Source: Rhodococcus opacus (GTDB lineage: Bacteria > Actinomycetota > Actinomycetes > Mycobacteriales > Mycobacteriaceae). From it: DNA of 64,000 bases. The stretch covers positions 78,258-142,257 of the forward strand of contig NZ_JAAXPA010000020.1 of the NCBI RefSeq assembly GCF_012396235.1, given 5' to 3'. Numbering within the stretch: position 1 is the stretch's first letter; every line of letters begins with the position of its first letter. The position numbers and the translations under genes are program-made. Positions 57,101 to 64,000 of this stretch are shown piece after piece. A model generated the notes under the pieces. That model ran no database searches, was not told where the DNA came from, and saw only the letters and a list, made by a program, of their open reading frames with translations.

Positions 57101-60100
57101 CCGGGCGGGGCTGGACGACAACTTCTTCGACCTGGGCGGTAATTCGCTGAGCGCGACCCGCGCCGTCGCCCGCATCAACTCCGCCCTGGGTGTCGGCTTG
57201 GGGGTCCGGGAGCTGTTCGAGTCGCCCACGGTGGCGGGGCTCGCCGCCCGCGCCGCTGCCGCGGATCGCCGCACCGCGGCGCGTCCCGCCCTCACGGCGG
57301 GCCCGCGCCCCGACCGGGTGCCCCTCTCCCTCGCACAGCAGCGGATGTGGATCGTCAACCAGGTCGACACGACCTCGCCCGCCTACAACGTTCCGATCGC
57401 GCTGCGCCTGACCGGGGAACTCGACATCGACGCTCTGCGCGCCGCGTTCGGCGACGTCGTCGAACGGCACGAGCCGCTCCGCACCGTCTATCCGGGGTCC
57501 GCTGACGGCCCGCATCAGGTGGTGCTGCCCGCGGATCGGGTGACCGTCGACCTCACCCCGGTCACCGTGTCCGACGAGGCTGCGATGCGCACCGAGCTGG
57601 TGACTCTGGCGTCGGCAGAATTCAACGTGAGTCGCGACGTCCCGATGCGCATCGCGGTACTGCGGACCGGTCCGGATCAGCGCGTGGTGGTCCTGGTGCT
57701 TCATCATATCGCGGCGGACGGCTCGTCGATGGCGCCGCTCGCCCGCGACGTGATGGTCGCGTACACCGCGCGTACGCACGGACGCCCGCCCGGATGGGCG
57801 CCGATGCCGGTGCAGTACGCGGACTTCGCGCTGTGGCAACGCCGCACCCTGGGCAGCGACACCGACCCGGACTCGCCGATCTCGGCGCAGCTGGACTACT
57901 GGCGCCGGACCCTCGACGGGATGCCCGAGCTGCTCGAGCTGCCGACCGACCGCCGGCGTCCGCTGCAGCGGTCCTCACACGGCGCCACCGTGGCGTTCGC
58001 GATCGGCGCGGACCTTCACACGAAGCTGTCCGACCTCGCCCGGGGTCACGATTCGACGCTGTTCATGGTCGCGCACGCCGCACTCGCCGTCCTGCTCGGC
58101 CGGCTGAGCGGCGAGACGGACCTCGCGGTGGGCACGCCCGTCGCCGGTCGCGGCGACGCGGCACTGGACGAGATGGTCGGCATGTTCGTCAACACCGTGG
58201 TGCTGCGGACCCGCGTCGCACCCGAGCGCTCCTTCACCGATCTGATGGCGCACGTCCGCGAGACCGATCTCGGGGCGTTCGGGCACGCGGAGGTGCCGTT
58301 CGACCGGGTGGTGCAGGCGGTCGACCCGGTGCGGTCGACCGCGCACACCCCGCTGTTCCAGGTGCTGCTCGAGTTCCAGAACACCGAGGAGGGCCGCCTC
58401 GAACTGCCCGAACTGACCGTCGAGGTCGTCGACGCCGGTGTCGAGGTCGCCAAATGCGACCTATACCTGACCCTGAGCGAGAACGTCGACGCAGCCGGCG
58501 AACCTGCCGGAATGTCTGCGGCATTCGGTTTCGCCACCGACATCCTGGACGCGAGCACCGTGCGCGGTTTCGCAGACCAGTTCGTCCGCATCCTCGACGC
58601 GGTCACGGCGTCGCCGGACCGCCCGATCGGTGACATCGCGGTGATCGGTGTGGCGGAGTTGGAGTGCTTGACGCCGGTGGTGGGTGAGGTGTCGGTGTCG
58701 GAGGTGACGTTGCCGGAGTTGTTGGCGGCGTCGGTGGTTGCGGATCCGGGTGCGGTTGCGGTGGTGTGTGAGGGTCGGAGTGTGACGTATCGGGAGTTGG
58801 ATGAGGAGTCGAATCGGTTGGCGCGGGTGTTGCTCGAGGCGGGGGTGGGTGCGGAGTCGGTGGTGGCTGTGGCGGTGGCGCGGTCGGTCGAGTCGGTGTT
58901 GTCGGTGTGGGCGGTGGCGAAGACGGGGGCGGCGTTTTTGCCGGTGGATCCGCAGTATCCGGCGGGTCGTGTGGAGCACATGGTGGTGGATTCGGGTGTG
59001 GTTGTGGGGGTGACGCTTTCGCAGTTTCGGGATCGGTTGCCGGGTTCGGTGCGGTGGGTGGTGCTCGACGATGCGGTGACGGAGTCGCGGTTGTTGTCGG
59101 TGTCGGCGGGGGTGGTGACCGATGTGGATCGGGGTGCGTCGGTGCGGGTGGGTCAGGCTGCGTATGTGATTTATACGTCGGGGTCGACGGGTGTGCCGAA
59201 GGGTGTGGTGGTGACGCATCGGGGTTTGGCGAATGTGGTGGCTGCGCAGCGTTCGGGTTTCGGGGTGTGTGCGGGTGCTCGGGTGTTGCATTGTGCGTCA
59301 CCGAGTTTCGATGCGTCGGTGTTCGAGTTGGTGTGGGCGTTGGGGTTGGGTGCGCGGTTGGTGGTGGTTCCTCCGACGGTTTACGGTGGGGAGGAGTTGG
59401 CGCGGATTTTGGTGGGGGAGTCGGTGACGCATGCGGTGTTGACGCCGACGGCGTTGTCGTCGGTTGATCCGGCTGCGGTGGGGGCGTTGGGTGCTTTGGT
59501 GGTGGCGGGTGAGGCGTGCCCGCCGGAGTTGGTTGCGCGGTGGGCTCCGGGTCGGCGGATGTTCAATGCGTATGGGCCGACGGAGGCGACGATCATGTCG
59601 AATGCGAGCGGTGGTTTGGTGGTGGGGGAGTCGGTCACGGTGGGTGGTCCGGTTCGTGGGTTCGGTGAATTGGTTCTGGATGGGCGGTTGCGGCCGGTGC
59701 CGTTCGGGGCGGCGGGGGAGTTGTATTTGTCGGGTCCGGCGCTGGCGCGGGGGTATCGGAATCGGTCGGGGTTGACGGCGGGGCGGTTTGTTGCGGATCC
59801 GTTCGGTGGGCCGGGGCAGCGGATGTATCGGACGGGGGATGTGGTGCGGTGGCGGCGGTCGGTGGGTGGGCCGGTGCTCGAGTATGTGGGTCGCTCGGAT
59901 TTTCAGGTGAAGATTCGTGGTTTCCGGATCGAACTCGGCGAAATCGAATCGGCTCTCCTCGGATACCCCGGTATCGATCGTGCCGTCGTGAACACCAGCG
60001 GCGACCGGCTGGCCGGCTACGTCGTCCCCGCTGCGGGTTCGCTACTCGACACCTCCGCGGTCCTGGCGCACGCCCGCGCGCGGTTGGCCCCGCACATGGT

Positions 60101-61265
60101 CCCCGCGACCGTGACCGTGCTCGACGCCGTGCCGGTCACCGCGAACGGGAAACTCGACCGCGCCGCCCTGCCGGAGCCCGACTTCGCCGCGGTGCGCGCC
60201 GCGTACCGGGCGCCGCGCAACGCGACCGAGGAAGTAGTGGCCGCCGCGTTCGCCGAGGGGCTCGGCCTGGACCGGGTCGGCCTCGACGACAACTACTTCA
60301 CGCTCGGCGGCACGTCGCTCACCGCGACGAGCGTGATCGCGCGGATTGCCGAATCGTCCGCGCGCGCCGTGCCGGTGCAGTGGATCTTCACCCATCCGAC
60401 ACCGGAAGCCCTGGCGCACATGATCGCCACGGCGCCAGAGGACTCCCGGGCGGAGGATGCCGCCGACCGGTCGCTCGACGTCCTGCTGCCGCTGCGTACC
60501 ACTGGAACCGGCAACCCGGTGTTCTGCATCCACCCCGCGATCGGGTTGGCCTGGTGCTTCACCGGACTGGTGCAGTATCTCGGCGACCGTCCGGTGTACG
60601 GGCTGCAATCCCCGGCGCTGACCGACCCGGACCTGCGTGTCGACTCCTTGCAGGATCTCGCCGCCCGGTATGTCCAACGGATCCGCTCGGTGCAACCGGA
60701 CGGTCCGTATCACCTGGTCGGCTACTCGGTCGGCGGTCAGATCGCCCATGAGATGGCGGTGCAGCTCACGGGTGTCGGCGAGGAGGTGGCCACCCTCGCG
60801 ATGCTCGACACACACCTGGCCGAAGGATTCGGTCACACGACGGAGAAGCCCACCGTGGCAGCACTTCTGGCGGAGCTCGGCGCGGTGGTCCCGGGCGACG
60901 AGAATGCGGCGGCGACCACGGATCGTGCCGTGGAAGTATTGCGTCGCACCGGCGGACTGTTCGCTGGTGTGACCGTGGACGACCTCGACTCCGTCCACCG
61001 GGTGTTCACCCAGACGGTCGACCTCGCCCTCGCGCACCGCCCGTCCACACCGAGCGGTCTCGATCTGTTGTACTTCGGTGCGGCAGATTCCGTGGATGCA
61101 TCCACCGGCGTCTCCGCGTGGAGGCCGCACATCAGCGGCGAGATCCTCGAACACGCCGTTCCCGTAACGCACCAGCAGATGACGAGTCCGGAAGCGCTCG
61201 CCGGCATCGGCCCCGTCCTCGCACAGCACGTTGCGCTCGCGGACCGCCGGCTCGCCCGGTCCTAG
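54138..61265 (+). CDS. Dimodular nonribosomal peptide synthetase (C-A-T-C-A-T-TE)
   Basis: A 2,375-residue NRPS. C1 (~17-430) has HHVALDG at 146 and an EntF-like start ([15 protein letters not shown]), so it may accept an aryl or acyl starter. A1 (~440-950): [11 protein letters not shown] at 617, FDASVFE at ~662, NAYGPTE at 748. T1 Ser1003 (DLGGNSLSA). C2 (~1055-1490): HHIAADG at 1189. A2 repeats A1 (residues 1501-1937 identical). T2 Ser2060. TE (~2125-2375): GYSVGG with Ser2197. A hand-made pocket code for both A domains is D-A-F-V-V-A-A-I-M-K, which I cannot assign; a hydrophobic residue seems likely. No MbtH gene is near. It would make a starter-X-X dipeptide or cyclised product. Confidence 0.92.
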   Translation: MEHAARVNYREHRSDPFPLSAAQHGLWFAQQLAPEVPICIAQYVDIRGPLDVDLFREVALVAGHEYESVFLRLVDVDGEPHQVVDPPADAAMGIVDFRGASDPMAAAEAWMQENYTARVDFEHDYLCESSLLRVGDERHLWYSRIHHVALDGYAAMTMVNRVAALYTAAVQGLELQPNRAADLHTLHRLEEEYRASHRFSSDGDYWAERLHTRTNGASLTDVEAPPAAHSLTVRTALSADTVTRLEDTDGRPGATAAAALIAAFACYLSRRTGRQDVLVDIPLSARTTAVLRRSGGMLANVAPLRVQVRPDDTVGDLVTRVQHELMGAMRHQRGNVEDILRELGVSAEARRISGPMINVMLFDQDLTFGSLTGDFRILTTGPVPDLSVNVYRSGTPASTIVEFEANPYRYRDDDLQSHHAGVVELIDELLAADPGTPLAVIGVAELECLTPVVGEVSVSEVTLPELLAASVVADPGAVAVVCEGRSVTYRELDEESNRLARVLLEAGVGAESVVAVAVARSVESVLSVWAVAKTGAAFLPVDPQYPAGRVEHMVVDSGVVVGVTLSQFRDRLPGSVRWVVLDDAVTESRLLSVSAGVVTDVDRGASVRVGQAAYVIYTSGSTGVPKGVVVTHRGLANVVAAQRSGFGVCAGARVLHCASPSFDASVFELVWALGLGARLVVVPPTVYGGEELARILVGESVTHAVLTPTALSSVDPAAVGALGALVVAGEACPPELVARWAPGRRMFNAYGPTEATIMSNASGGLVVGESVTVGGPVRGFGELVLDGRLRPVPFGAAGELYLSGPALARGYRNRSGLTAGRFVADPFGGPGQRMYRTGDVVRWRRSVGGPVLEYVGRSDFQVKIRGFRIELGEIDAALTRHPRVAFAVTLGRTAPSGDTVLVSYVLPSGDGEPDVAELTDHVRGFVPAHMVPATIVILDELPLTPVGKLDRQGLPTPDFAIVRTVFRASTNSAEHTVADVFAEVLGLGRAGLDDNFFDLGGNSLSATRAVARINSALGVGLGVRELFESPTVAGLAARAAAADRRTAARPALTAGPRPDRVPLSLAQQRMWIVNQVDTTSPAYNVPIALRLTGELDIDALRAAFGDVVERHEPLRTVYPGSADGPHQVVLPADRVTVDLTPVTVSDEAAMRTELVTLASAEFNVSRDVPMRIAVLRTGPDQRVVVLVLHHIAADGSSMAPLARDVMVAYTARTHGRPPGWAPMPVQYADFALWQRRTLGSDTDPDSPISAQLDYWRRTLDGMPELLELPTDRRRPLQRSSHGATVAFAIGADLHTKLSDLARGHDSTLFMVAHAALAVLLGRLSGETDLAVGTPVAGRGDAALDEMVGMFVNTVVLRTRVAPERSFTDLMAHVRETDLGAFGHAEVPFDRVVQAVDPVRSTAHTPLFQVLLEFQNTEEGRLELPELTVEVVDAGVEVAKCDLYLTLSENVDAAGEPAGMSAAFGFATDILDASTVRGFADQFVRILDAVTASPDRPIGDIAVIGVAELECLTPVVGEVSVSEVTLPELLAASVVADPGAVAVVCEGRSVTYRELDEESNRLARVLLEAGVGAESVVAVAVARSVESVLSVWAVAKTGAAFLPVDPQYPAGRVEHMVVDSGVVVGVTLSQFRDRLPGSVRWVVLDDAVTESRLLSVSAGVVTDVDRGASVRVGQAAYVIYTSGSTGVPKGVVVTHRGLANVVAAQRSGFGVCAGARVLHCASPSFDASVFELVWALGLGARLVVVPPTVYGGEELARILVGESVTHAVLTPTALSSVDPAAVGALGALVVAGEACPPELVARWAPGRRMFNAYGPTEATIMSNASGGLVVGESVTVGGPVRGFGELVLDGRLRPVPFGAAGELYLSGPALARGYRNRSGLTAGRFVADPFGGPGQRMYRTGDVVRWRRSVGGPVLEYVGRSDFQVKIRGFRIELGEIESALLGYPGIDRAVVNTSGDRLAGYVVPAAGSLLDTSAVLAHARARLAPHMVPATVTVLDAVPVTANGKLDRAALPEPDFAAVRAAYRAPRNATEEVVAAAFAEGLGLDRVGLDDNYFTLGGTSLTATSVIARIAESSARAVPVQWIFTHPTPEALAHMIATAPEDSRAEDAADRSLDVLLPLRTTGTGNPVFCIHPAIGLAWCFTGLVQYLGDRPVYGLQSPALTDPDLRVDSLQDLAARYVQRIRSVQPDGPYHLVGYSVGGQIAHEMAVQLTGVGEEVATLAMLDTHLAEGFGHTTEKPTVAALLAELGAVVPGDENAAATTDRAVEVLRRTGGLFAGVTVDDLDSVHRVFTQTVDLALAHRPSTPSGLDLLYFGAADSVDASTGVSAWRPHISGEILEHAVPVTHQQMTSPEALAGIGPVLAQHVALADRRLARS
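55452..56761 (+). repeat. 1,310-bp direct repeat, copy 1 (adenylation core of module 1)
   Basis: Identical to 58638-59947, an offset of 3,186 bp (1,062 codons). It begins before the A-domain core and ends after the [12 protein letters not shown] motif. Composition is unlike the flanks: third positions favour G and T (GTG, TTG, GGG, GGT), whereas the flanks favour C. Confidence 0.95.
58638..59947 (+). repeat. 1,310-bp direct repeat, copy 2 (adenylation core of module 2)
   Basis: Second copy of the 55452-56761 repeat. The reading frame is preserved exactly. Sequence diverges sharply at both ends (T51 versus C37 on the left; C versus A after position 59947). The abrupt edges indicate a recombination or gene-conversion tract. 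Confidence 0.95.
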
Positions 61266-61274
61266 GCGCGCACG

Positions 61275-61292
61275 CCCGGCCGGCGCGCCGGG
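61275..61292 (+). terminator. Short hairpin after the NRPS gene
   Basis: CCCGGC-N6-GCCGGG, 10 bp after the NRPS stop. Short stem, high GC, no T-run; possible terminator. Confidence 0.4.
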
Positions 61293-61520
61293 TGATGAAT
61301 TCCGTGAGTTACGCGCTCGATTCGCTTGTTGCCGGCGGATTCCCCTACTCGTCGGTTGGGAGCATCGACCACGGCTGTCGGCGCACCTGCCGACCATCGG
61401 GGTGGTGTGTTCTCATGCTCTCCACGACACTCGCCCTCCTGACAGTTCCTCGTCGACACGCGCACCGACGTGAGCGCCGAGGACCTGCGGTGTGCGGACG
61501 CGAACTCGCACCGGCACCTG

Positions 61521-61874
61521 TCACCGGGCACCGTCGCTTCGGTCACGGTGGGGCTCGTCATCTTCGTCGACGGGAAGCGCTTCGTCTGCCACCTCGATGG
61601 CGGAGCCGCGCCGGTACCGGCGAGTCCTCCGGTACGACAGCAATTCTCCATCGAGGTCCAGCACCACCTCGTAGAGTGCGAGCATGTCCGCTGACGGGGG
61701 TATGTGCCGGTCGTCGACCACCTCCACTTCCACCGACCAGCCCTCCTCGGTCGGCACCACCGCCGTCGCGTTCTCGGATTCCTTTCCGATCACATCTGCG
61801 ATGTCACGCAACGCGGCCGCAGCGGCCGCCGCTGCCGACACGGGCGGGGGATGTTCGTCAGCCATCCCAACCAT
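61521..61874 (-). CDS. Gas vesicle protein GvpO-like
   Basis: A 117-residue protein. After an Ala-rich stretch, ADVIGKESENATAVVPTEEG and WSVEVEVVDDRHIPPSADML then LYEVVLDLDGELLSYRRTRR match the GvpO domain. The C-terminal third is very acidic. The start 61874 has GGAGGAG upstream; an ATG at 61865 is possible. No other gvp gene is in the window, so a gas vesicle role is not implied here. Convergent with the NRPS, 255 bp from its stop. Confidence 0.7.
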   Translation of the reverse strand: MVGMADEHPPPVSAAAAAAAALRDIADVIGKESENATAVVPTEEGWSVEVEVVDDRHIPPSADMLALYEVVLDLDGELLSYRRTRRYRRGSAIEVADEALPVDEDDEPHRDRSDGAR

Positions 61875-62245
61875 CTCCTTCTCCTCCGGAGCGTCCGGTG
61901 TGAGCTGGGCATATACAAATTCTTCTCTGCTTGGTGGCCGGACACCAGGGGCGTGGGCGCCGACTTCGGCAGCGAACCGACTGTTGGTGCAAGTGCCGGA
62001 GCGTGCAGATGCCCGGCACTGCTCAATGTTCGTCGTCGAAGGACGACCCGCGCTTGCGTGCCGAGGCGATTGCAGCACCATTGCCCCTACACACAGGGTG
62101 CTCTCTTCTGACATCCTCCGGATCGAGGACACCGCGACCAATTGAGTTCCGGCCTCCGGCCATCCGGAGTAACAAGACGGTCAGGTGTTCGCGATCGGCC
62201 CTCGGTGGGAGGCGCCGGCTCGCCGGCTGCAGGGAGTGAACGACC
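61875..62245. other. Intergenic region without a recognisable gene
   Basis: About 370 bp upstream of the GvpO-like gene and of the small plus-strand ORF. The overlapping frames on both strands are Ser/Arg-rich and lack ribosome binding sites. I see no strong inverted repeat. Confidence 0.4.
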
Positions 62246-62443
62246 ATGGCTCAGGGCAGCGGGTACAAGTCGCTCGACGGGAATCAGCGGATGGAGTTCG
62301 AGGTGGGCCGGGGAGTCGATTTGCCCGCGAAATGGGCCGGCTTCATCGAACAAGGTTGCACCGTCGGGGCCCTGGCGATGCCTGAGGTAGGAGGCCCGAG
62401 CGACACACCGTCCCCGGCGCATGCAACGGAGCCTCCGACGTGA
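62246..62443 (+). CDS. Small hypothetical protein
   Basis: A 65-residue product, MAQGSGYKSLDGNQRMEFEV at the N-terminus, with AGFIEQGCTVGALAMPEVGG in the middle and a Ser/Pro/Thr tail. AGGGAG stands ~9 nt before the ATG. Codon choice fits actinobacterial coding sequence for the first 45 codons. No family recognised. Confidence 0.4.
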   Translation: MAQGSGYKSLDGNQRMEFEVGRGVDLPAKWAGFIEQGCTVGALAMPEVGGPSDTPSPAHATEPPT

Positions 62444-62598
62444 TGAGCCCGATGTCGGAAGACAATGACGGACCGATTCATCGCTGGACGCCCCTCGACG
62501 TCTCGGATCGGGGCGGTGGAACGTTTCGCGGACTGTACCGAACATGTGCTCACTGTCGGCGACCTGCAGTGGGCTGACGTGGCGAAGGATTCCGGCTG

Positions 62599-63230
62599 TT
62601 GGCCGTCAACAGTTCCCTTCGTCGCCAGCAGGAAAGCATTCGAGCCGCCATTTTGCTCAGTCGACACGACGTGGGTCATCTGGGCGTGGCATTTGTGCGC
62701 GCGGCTCTCCAGGACGAGACGTATCTCGGTTTCTTCGCGTCGCTCGACCTGGAGGAGTCCCAGGAGTTGTTCGTGTCGGTGGGCAACTTCGGCTCCCTGC
62801 GAGCACTGCTTGCGAATCGAACTATATCGGGGACAAGGAGATGGCACGGCTCTGGTATCCAAGTACTTCCTCGAGTGGGCAGTTGCCAAGAGCGAGGAGA
62901 CCAGAGCTGTGCTGACGGTGCTGAAGGAAGCAGTACGGGTGGTCGGGTGGCATCGTACCGACGGGGGTGTGTGTCGCAGACCGTGTCGGCCAACGCGAGC
63001 CGTATGACTATCTGTACGCAGCGTCGAGCCGGGCAGTGCACTTTTCAGTCAGTGAGATCATGCGTCGTGGCTGGGTAGAACCGACCGGAATGCTGGTCAC
63101 GGACAAGGGTGCGTTTCGAGAGCACCTCGCCTCCTTCGCTCTCGACTGGTTGTGGCGGCTGTACGTCGAAACCCGGCGGATCGCTGTGCCGATGCTGGAC
63201 AGGCCGGAATCAGCAGCGACGAATCCCTCG
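62599..63230 (+). pseudogene. Frameshifted remnant, DUF5677-like
   Basis: Two plausible protein stretches lie in different frames. The first (62599 to ~62825) has SIRAAILLSRHDVGHLGVAF and FFASLDLEESQELFVSVGNF; the second (from ~62967) has EPYDYLYAASSRAVHFSVSE and FREHLASFALDWLWRLYVET. The order and the YDYLYAASSRAVHF motif recall DUF5677-type proteins of ~280 residues. At least one, probably two, frameshifts separate them, and the N-terminus is missing. Probably a dead gene. Confidence 0.55.
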
Positions 63231-63342
63231 GGTTCCCGCAGGCGGATCCGCCATCGGATCGGTGCGCCGAGATGTCCGTGTAGCCGTCGTAGCGTGCCCA
63301 GGTCACGGCGAAGGTGAGGATCTCTGTTTGATATCCGGTCAT
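63097..63342 (-). CDS. Possible truncated small protein downstream of the tautomerase
   Basis: The frame starts MTGYQTEILTFAVTWARYDG, which resembles the N-terminus of DUF3263-like small HTH proteins, and then becomes Arg/Thr-rich with no likeness. It begins 14 bp after the tautomerase stop. The 3' part overlaps the frameshifted remnant on the other strand. I regard it as a truncated gene whose end was replaced. Confidence 0.3.
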   Translation of the reverse strand: MTGYQTEILTFAVTWARYDGYTDISAHRSDGGSACGNPRDSSLLIPACPASAQRSAGFRRTAATTSRERRRRGALETHPCP

Positions 63343-63356
63343 GTCGATGCCCGTTC

Positions 63357-63749
63357 TCAGAGGTGTCCTTCCACGAATTGGGCAACACCGTTGCCGAAGG
63401 ACCAGTCGTCGCGTGTGTTTTCGAGCACCGATACGATGACATCGGTTGGCGCCAACCCGGTCTCATCGTGCAGGCGATCAGCCAGTGCCCGATACATGGC
63501 CTTCTTCTGCTCCTGGCTGCGGCCCTGTTGGGCCACCTGCACGACCACGATGTCGTCGGTTCGCTCGAACCCCAGCCCGGTGTCCTCGGCAATGATCTGA
63601 CCCGGCTTGTGCTCGGAGATGATCTGGTAGCGGTCTCGGTCCGGTGCTGCGAAGTGCTCGAGCATCACGCCCTGCACCACATCCGCGAGGTGACGAAGCT
63701 GTTCAGGAGTACGCCTGTTCTCGATGACGTGGATGTGAACGAGAGGCAT
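63357..63749 (-). CDS. Tautomerase-superfamily protein
   Basis: A 130-residue protein with the catalytic Pro directly after the initiator Met (MPLVHIHVIENRRTPEQLRH), characteristic of the 4-oxalocrotonate tautomerase / MSAD superfamily. The length suggests a fused double beta-alpha-beta unit, as in malonate semialdehyde decarboxylase and related proteins. The C-terminal half has ALADRLHDETGLAPTDVIVS. AAGGAG 6 nt before the ATG. Role near mmsA is not known. Confidence 0.8.
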   Translation of the reverse strand: MPLVHIHVIENRRTPEQLRHLADVVQGVMLEHFAAPDRDRYQIISEHKPGQIIAEDTGLGFERTDDIVVVQVAQQGRSQEQKKAMYRALADRLHDETGLAPTDVIVSVLENTRDDWSFGNGVAQFVEGHL

Positions 63750-63792
63750 GACGTGCTCCTTGATGGTGTGATGGGTGATCGTGCGGTTGGGG

Positions 63793-63832
63793 CCTGTGCG
63801 GGGTGCGGTCCGAGATCCGCACCCCGCACAGG
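63793..63832 (-). terminator. Terminator of the mmsA gene
   Basis: A perfect 16-bp stem (63793-63808 with 63817-63832, arm CCTGTGCGGGGTGCGG) with an 8-nt loop, 40 bp beyond the mmsA stop and before the tautomerase gene. Confidence 0.85.
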
Positions 63833-63872
63833 TGATTGGTGGGTTTTCCGTCTACGAAAGCCTCATGGAGGG

Positions 63873-64000
63873 CTAGTTGTTCTGGGGGAAGCCGAGGTTG
63901 AGTCCGCCGTGGCTGGGGTCGAGCCAGCGGGTGGTGACGACCTTGCCGCGGGTGAAGAAGTGCACGCCTTCGGTGCCGTGGGCGTGGGTGTCGCCGAAGA
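63873..64000 (-). CDS. mmsA: Methylmalonate-semialdehyde dehydrogenase, C-terminal end (runs off right edge)
   Basis: The last ~41 residues: FGDTHAHGTEGVHFFTRGK, then TTRWLDPSHGGLNLGFPQNN and stop. This is the strongly conserved C-terminus of CoA-acylating methylmalonate/malonate-semialdehyde dehydrogenase, which converts the semialdehyde to propionyl- or acetyl-CoA in valine and propanoid catabolism. The rest lies beyond the window. Followed by a strong terminator. Confidence 0.85.
   Translation of the reverse strand, partial: FGDTHAHGTEGVHFFTRGKVVTTRWLDPSHGGLNLGFPQNN

Noticed and set aside
54461..59301. His/Arg/Pro-rich minus-strand frames inside the NRPS repeats
   Set aside because: They occur twice only because the A-domain core is duplicated; composition is that of an antisense frame.

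Overview
The window is high-GC actinobacterial DNA. The gene set points to a Rhodococcus-type organism or a close mycolic-acid relative: a four-component propane monooxygenase (prmABCD) with its dedicated chaperonin, F420-type enzymes (a Ddn-like nitroreductase and an FbiB C-terminal piece), an ANTAR protein, several TetR regulators, an NRPS and an mmsA end. No rRNA, tRNA, CRISPR array or complete insertion sequence was found. The genus is inferred from gene content only.

Left part (1-6.5 kb): a TetR/DHA2 efflux pair, a nitroreductase, a 5'-truncated alpha/beta hydrolase, a TauE-type permease divergent from an AraC regulator, two tiny overlapping paralogous genes, a ChaB-type protein and a Ddn-like protein. 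From 6.5 to 22.4 kb lies a two-armed catabolic locus. The minus arm encodes HyuA, HyuB carrying a C-terminal cysteine-rich domain, an acyl-CoA/AMP ligase, an FAD monooxygenase and a TetR. The plus arm encodes a maleate-isomerase-like protein, a VOC protein, a small unknown, an alpha/beta hydrolase, an AAHS transporter, an SDR and a thiolase. Both arms start from promoters with the same -10/operator sequence. I infer uptake, ATP-dependent activation or carboxylation, CoA ligation, hydroxylation and thiolysis of an aromatic or ketone substrate; the substrate is not visible in the sequence.

From 22.4 to 32.9 kb: an SDR and an amidohydrolase, then about 1.5 kb of decayed DNA holding ends of a second thiolase, an IS630-like transposase and a second AAHS transporter. 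After these come a MOSC-ferredoxin reductase fusion, an OsmC-like protein lacking its cysteines, an FbiB fragment, malic enzyme with a strong terminator, a leader ORF plus NmrA-type protein, and small proteins.

From 32.9 to 47.8 kb is the propane oxidation island on the minus strand: prmA, prmB, prmC, prmD, amidohydrolase, MIP18-type protein, Zn-alcohol dehydrogenase, GroEL-like chaperonin, ABM protein, glycolate-oxidase-type FAD protein and a small protein. GAF/AAA/Fis activators flank it, and the region upstream of each carries a conserved 15-17 bp palindrome. Hairpins after prmA, after prmD and after the chaperonin probably set transcript stoichiometry.

Right part (47.8-64 kb): catalase, a membrane protein coupled to a PF10118-type metal-dependent hydrolase, a TetR, an ANTAR protein, a quinone-reductase-like enzyme, and a 2,375-residue NRPS (C-A-T-C-A-T-TE). 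The two adenylation cores of the NRPS are a 1,310-bp direct repeat with codon use unlike the rest of the gene. A lone gvpO-like gene, a frameshifted remnant, a tautomerase and the 3' end of mmsA close the window.
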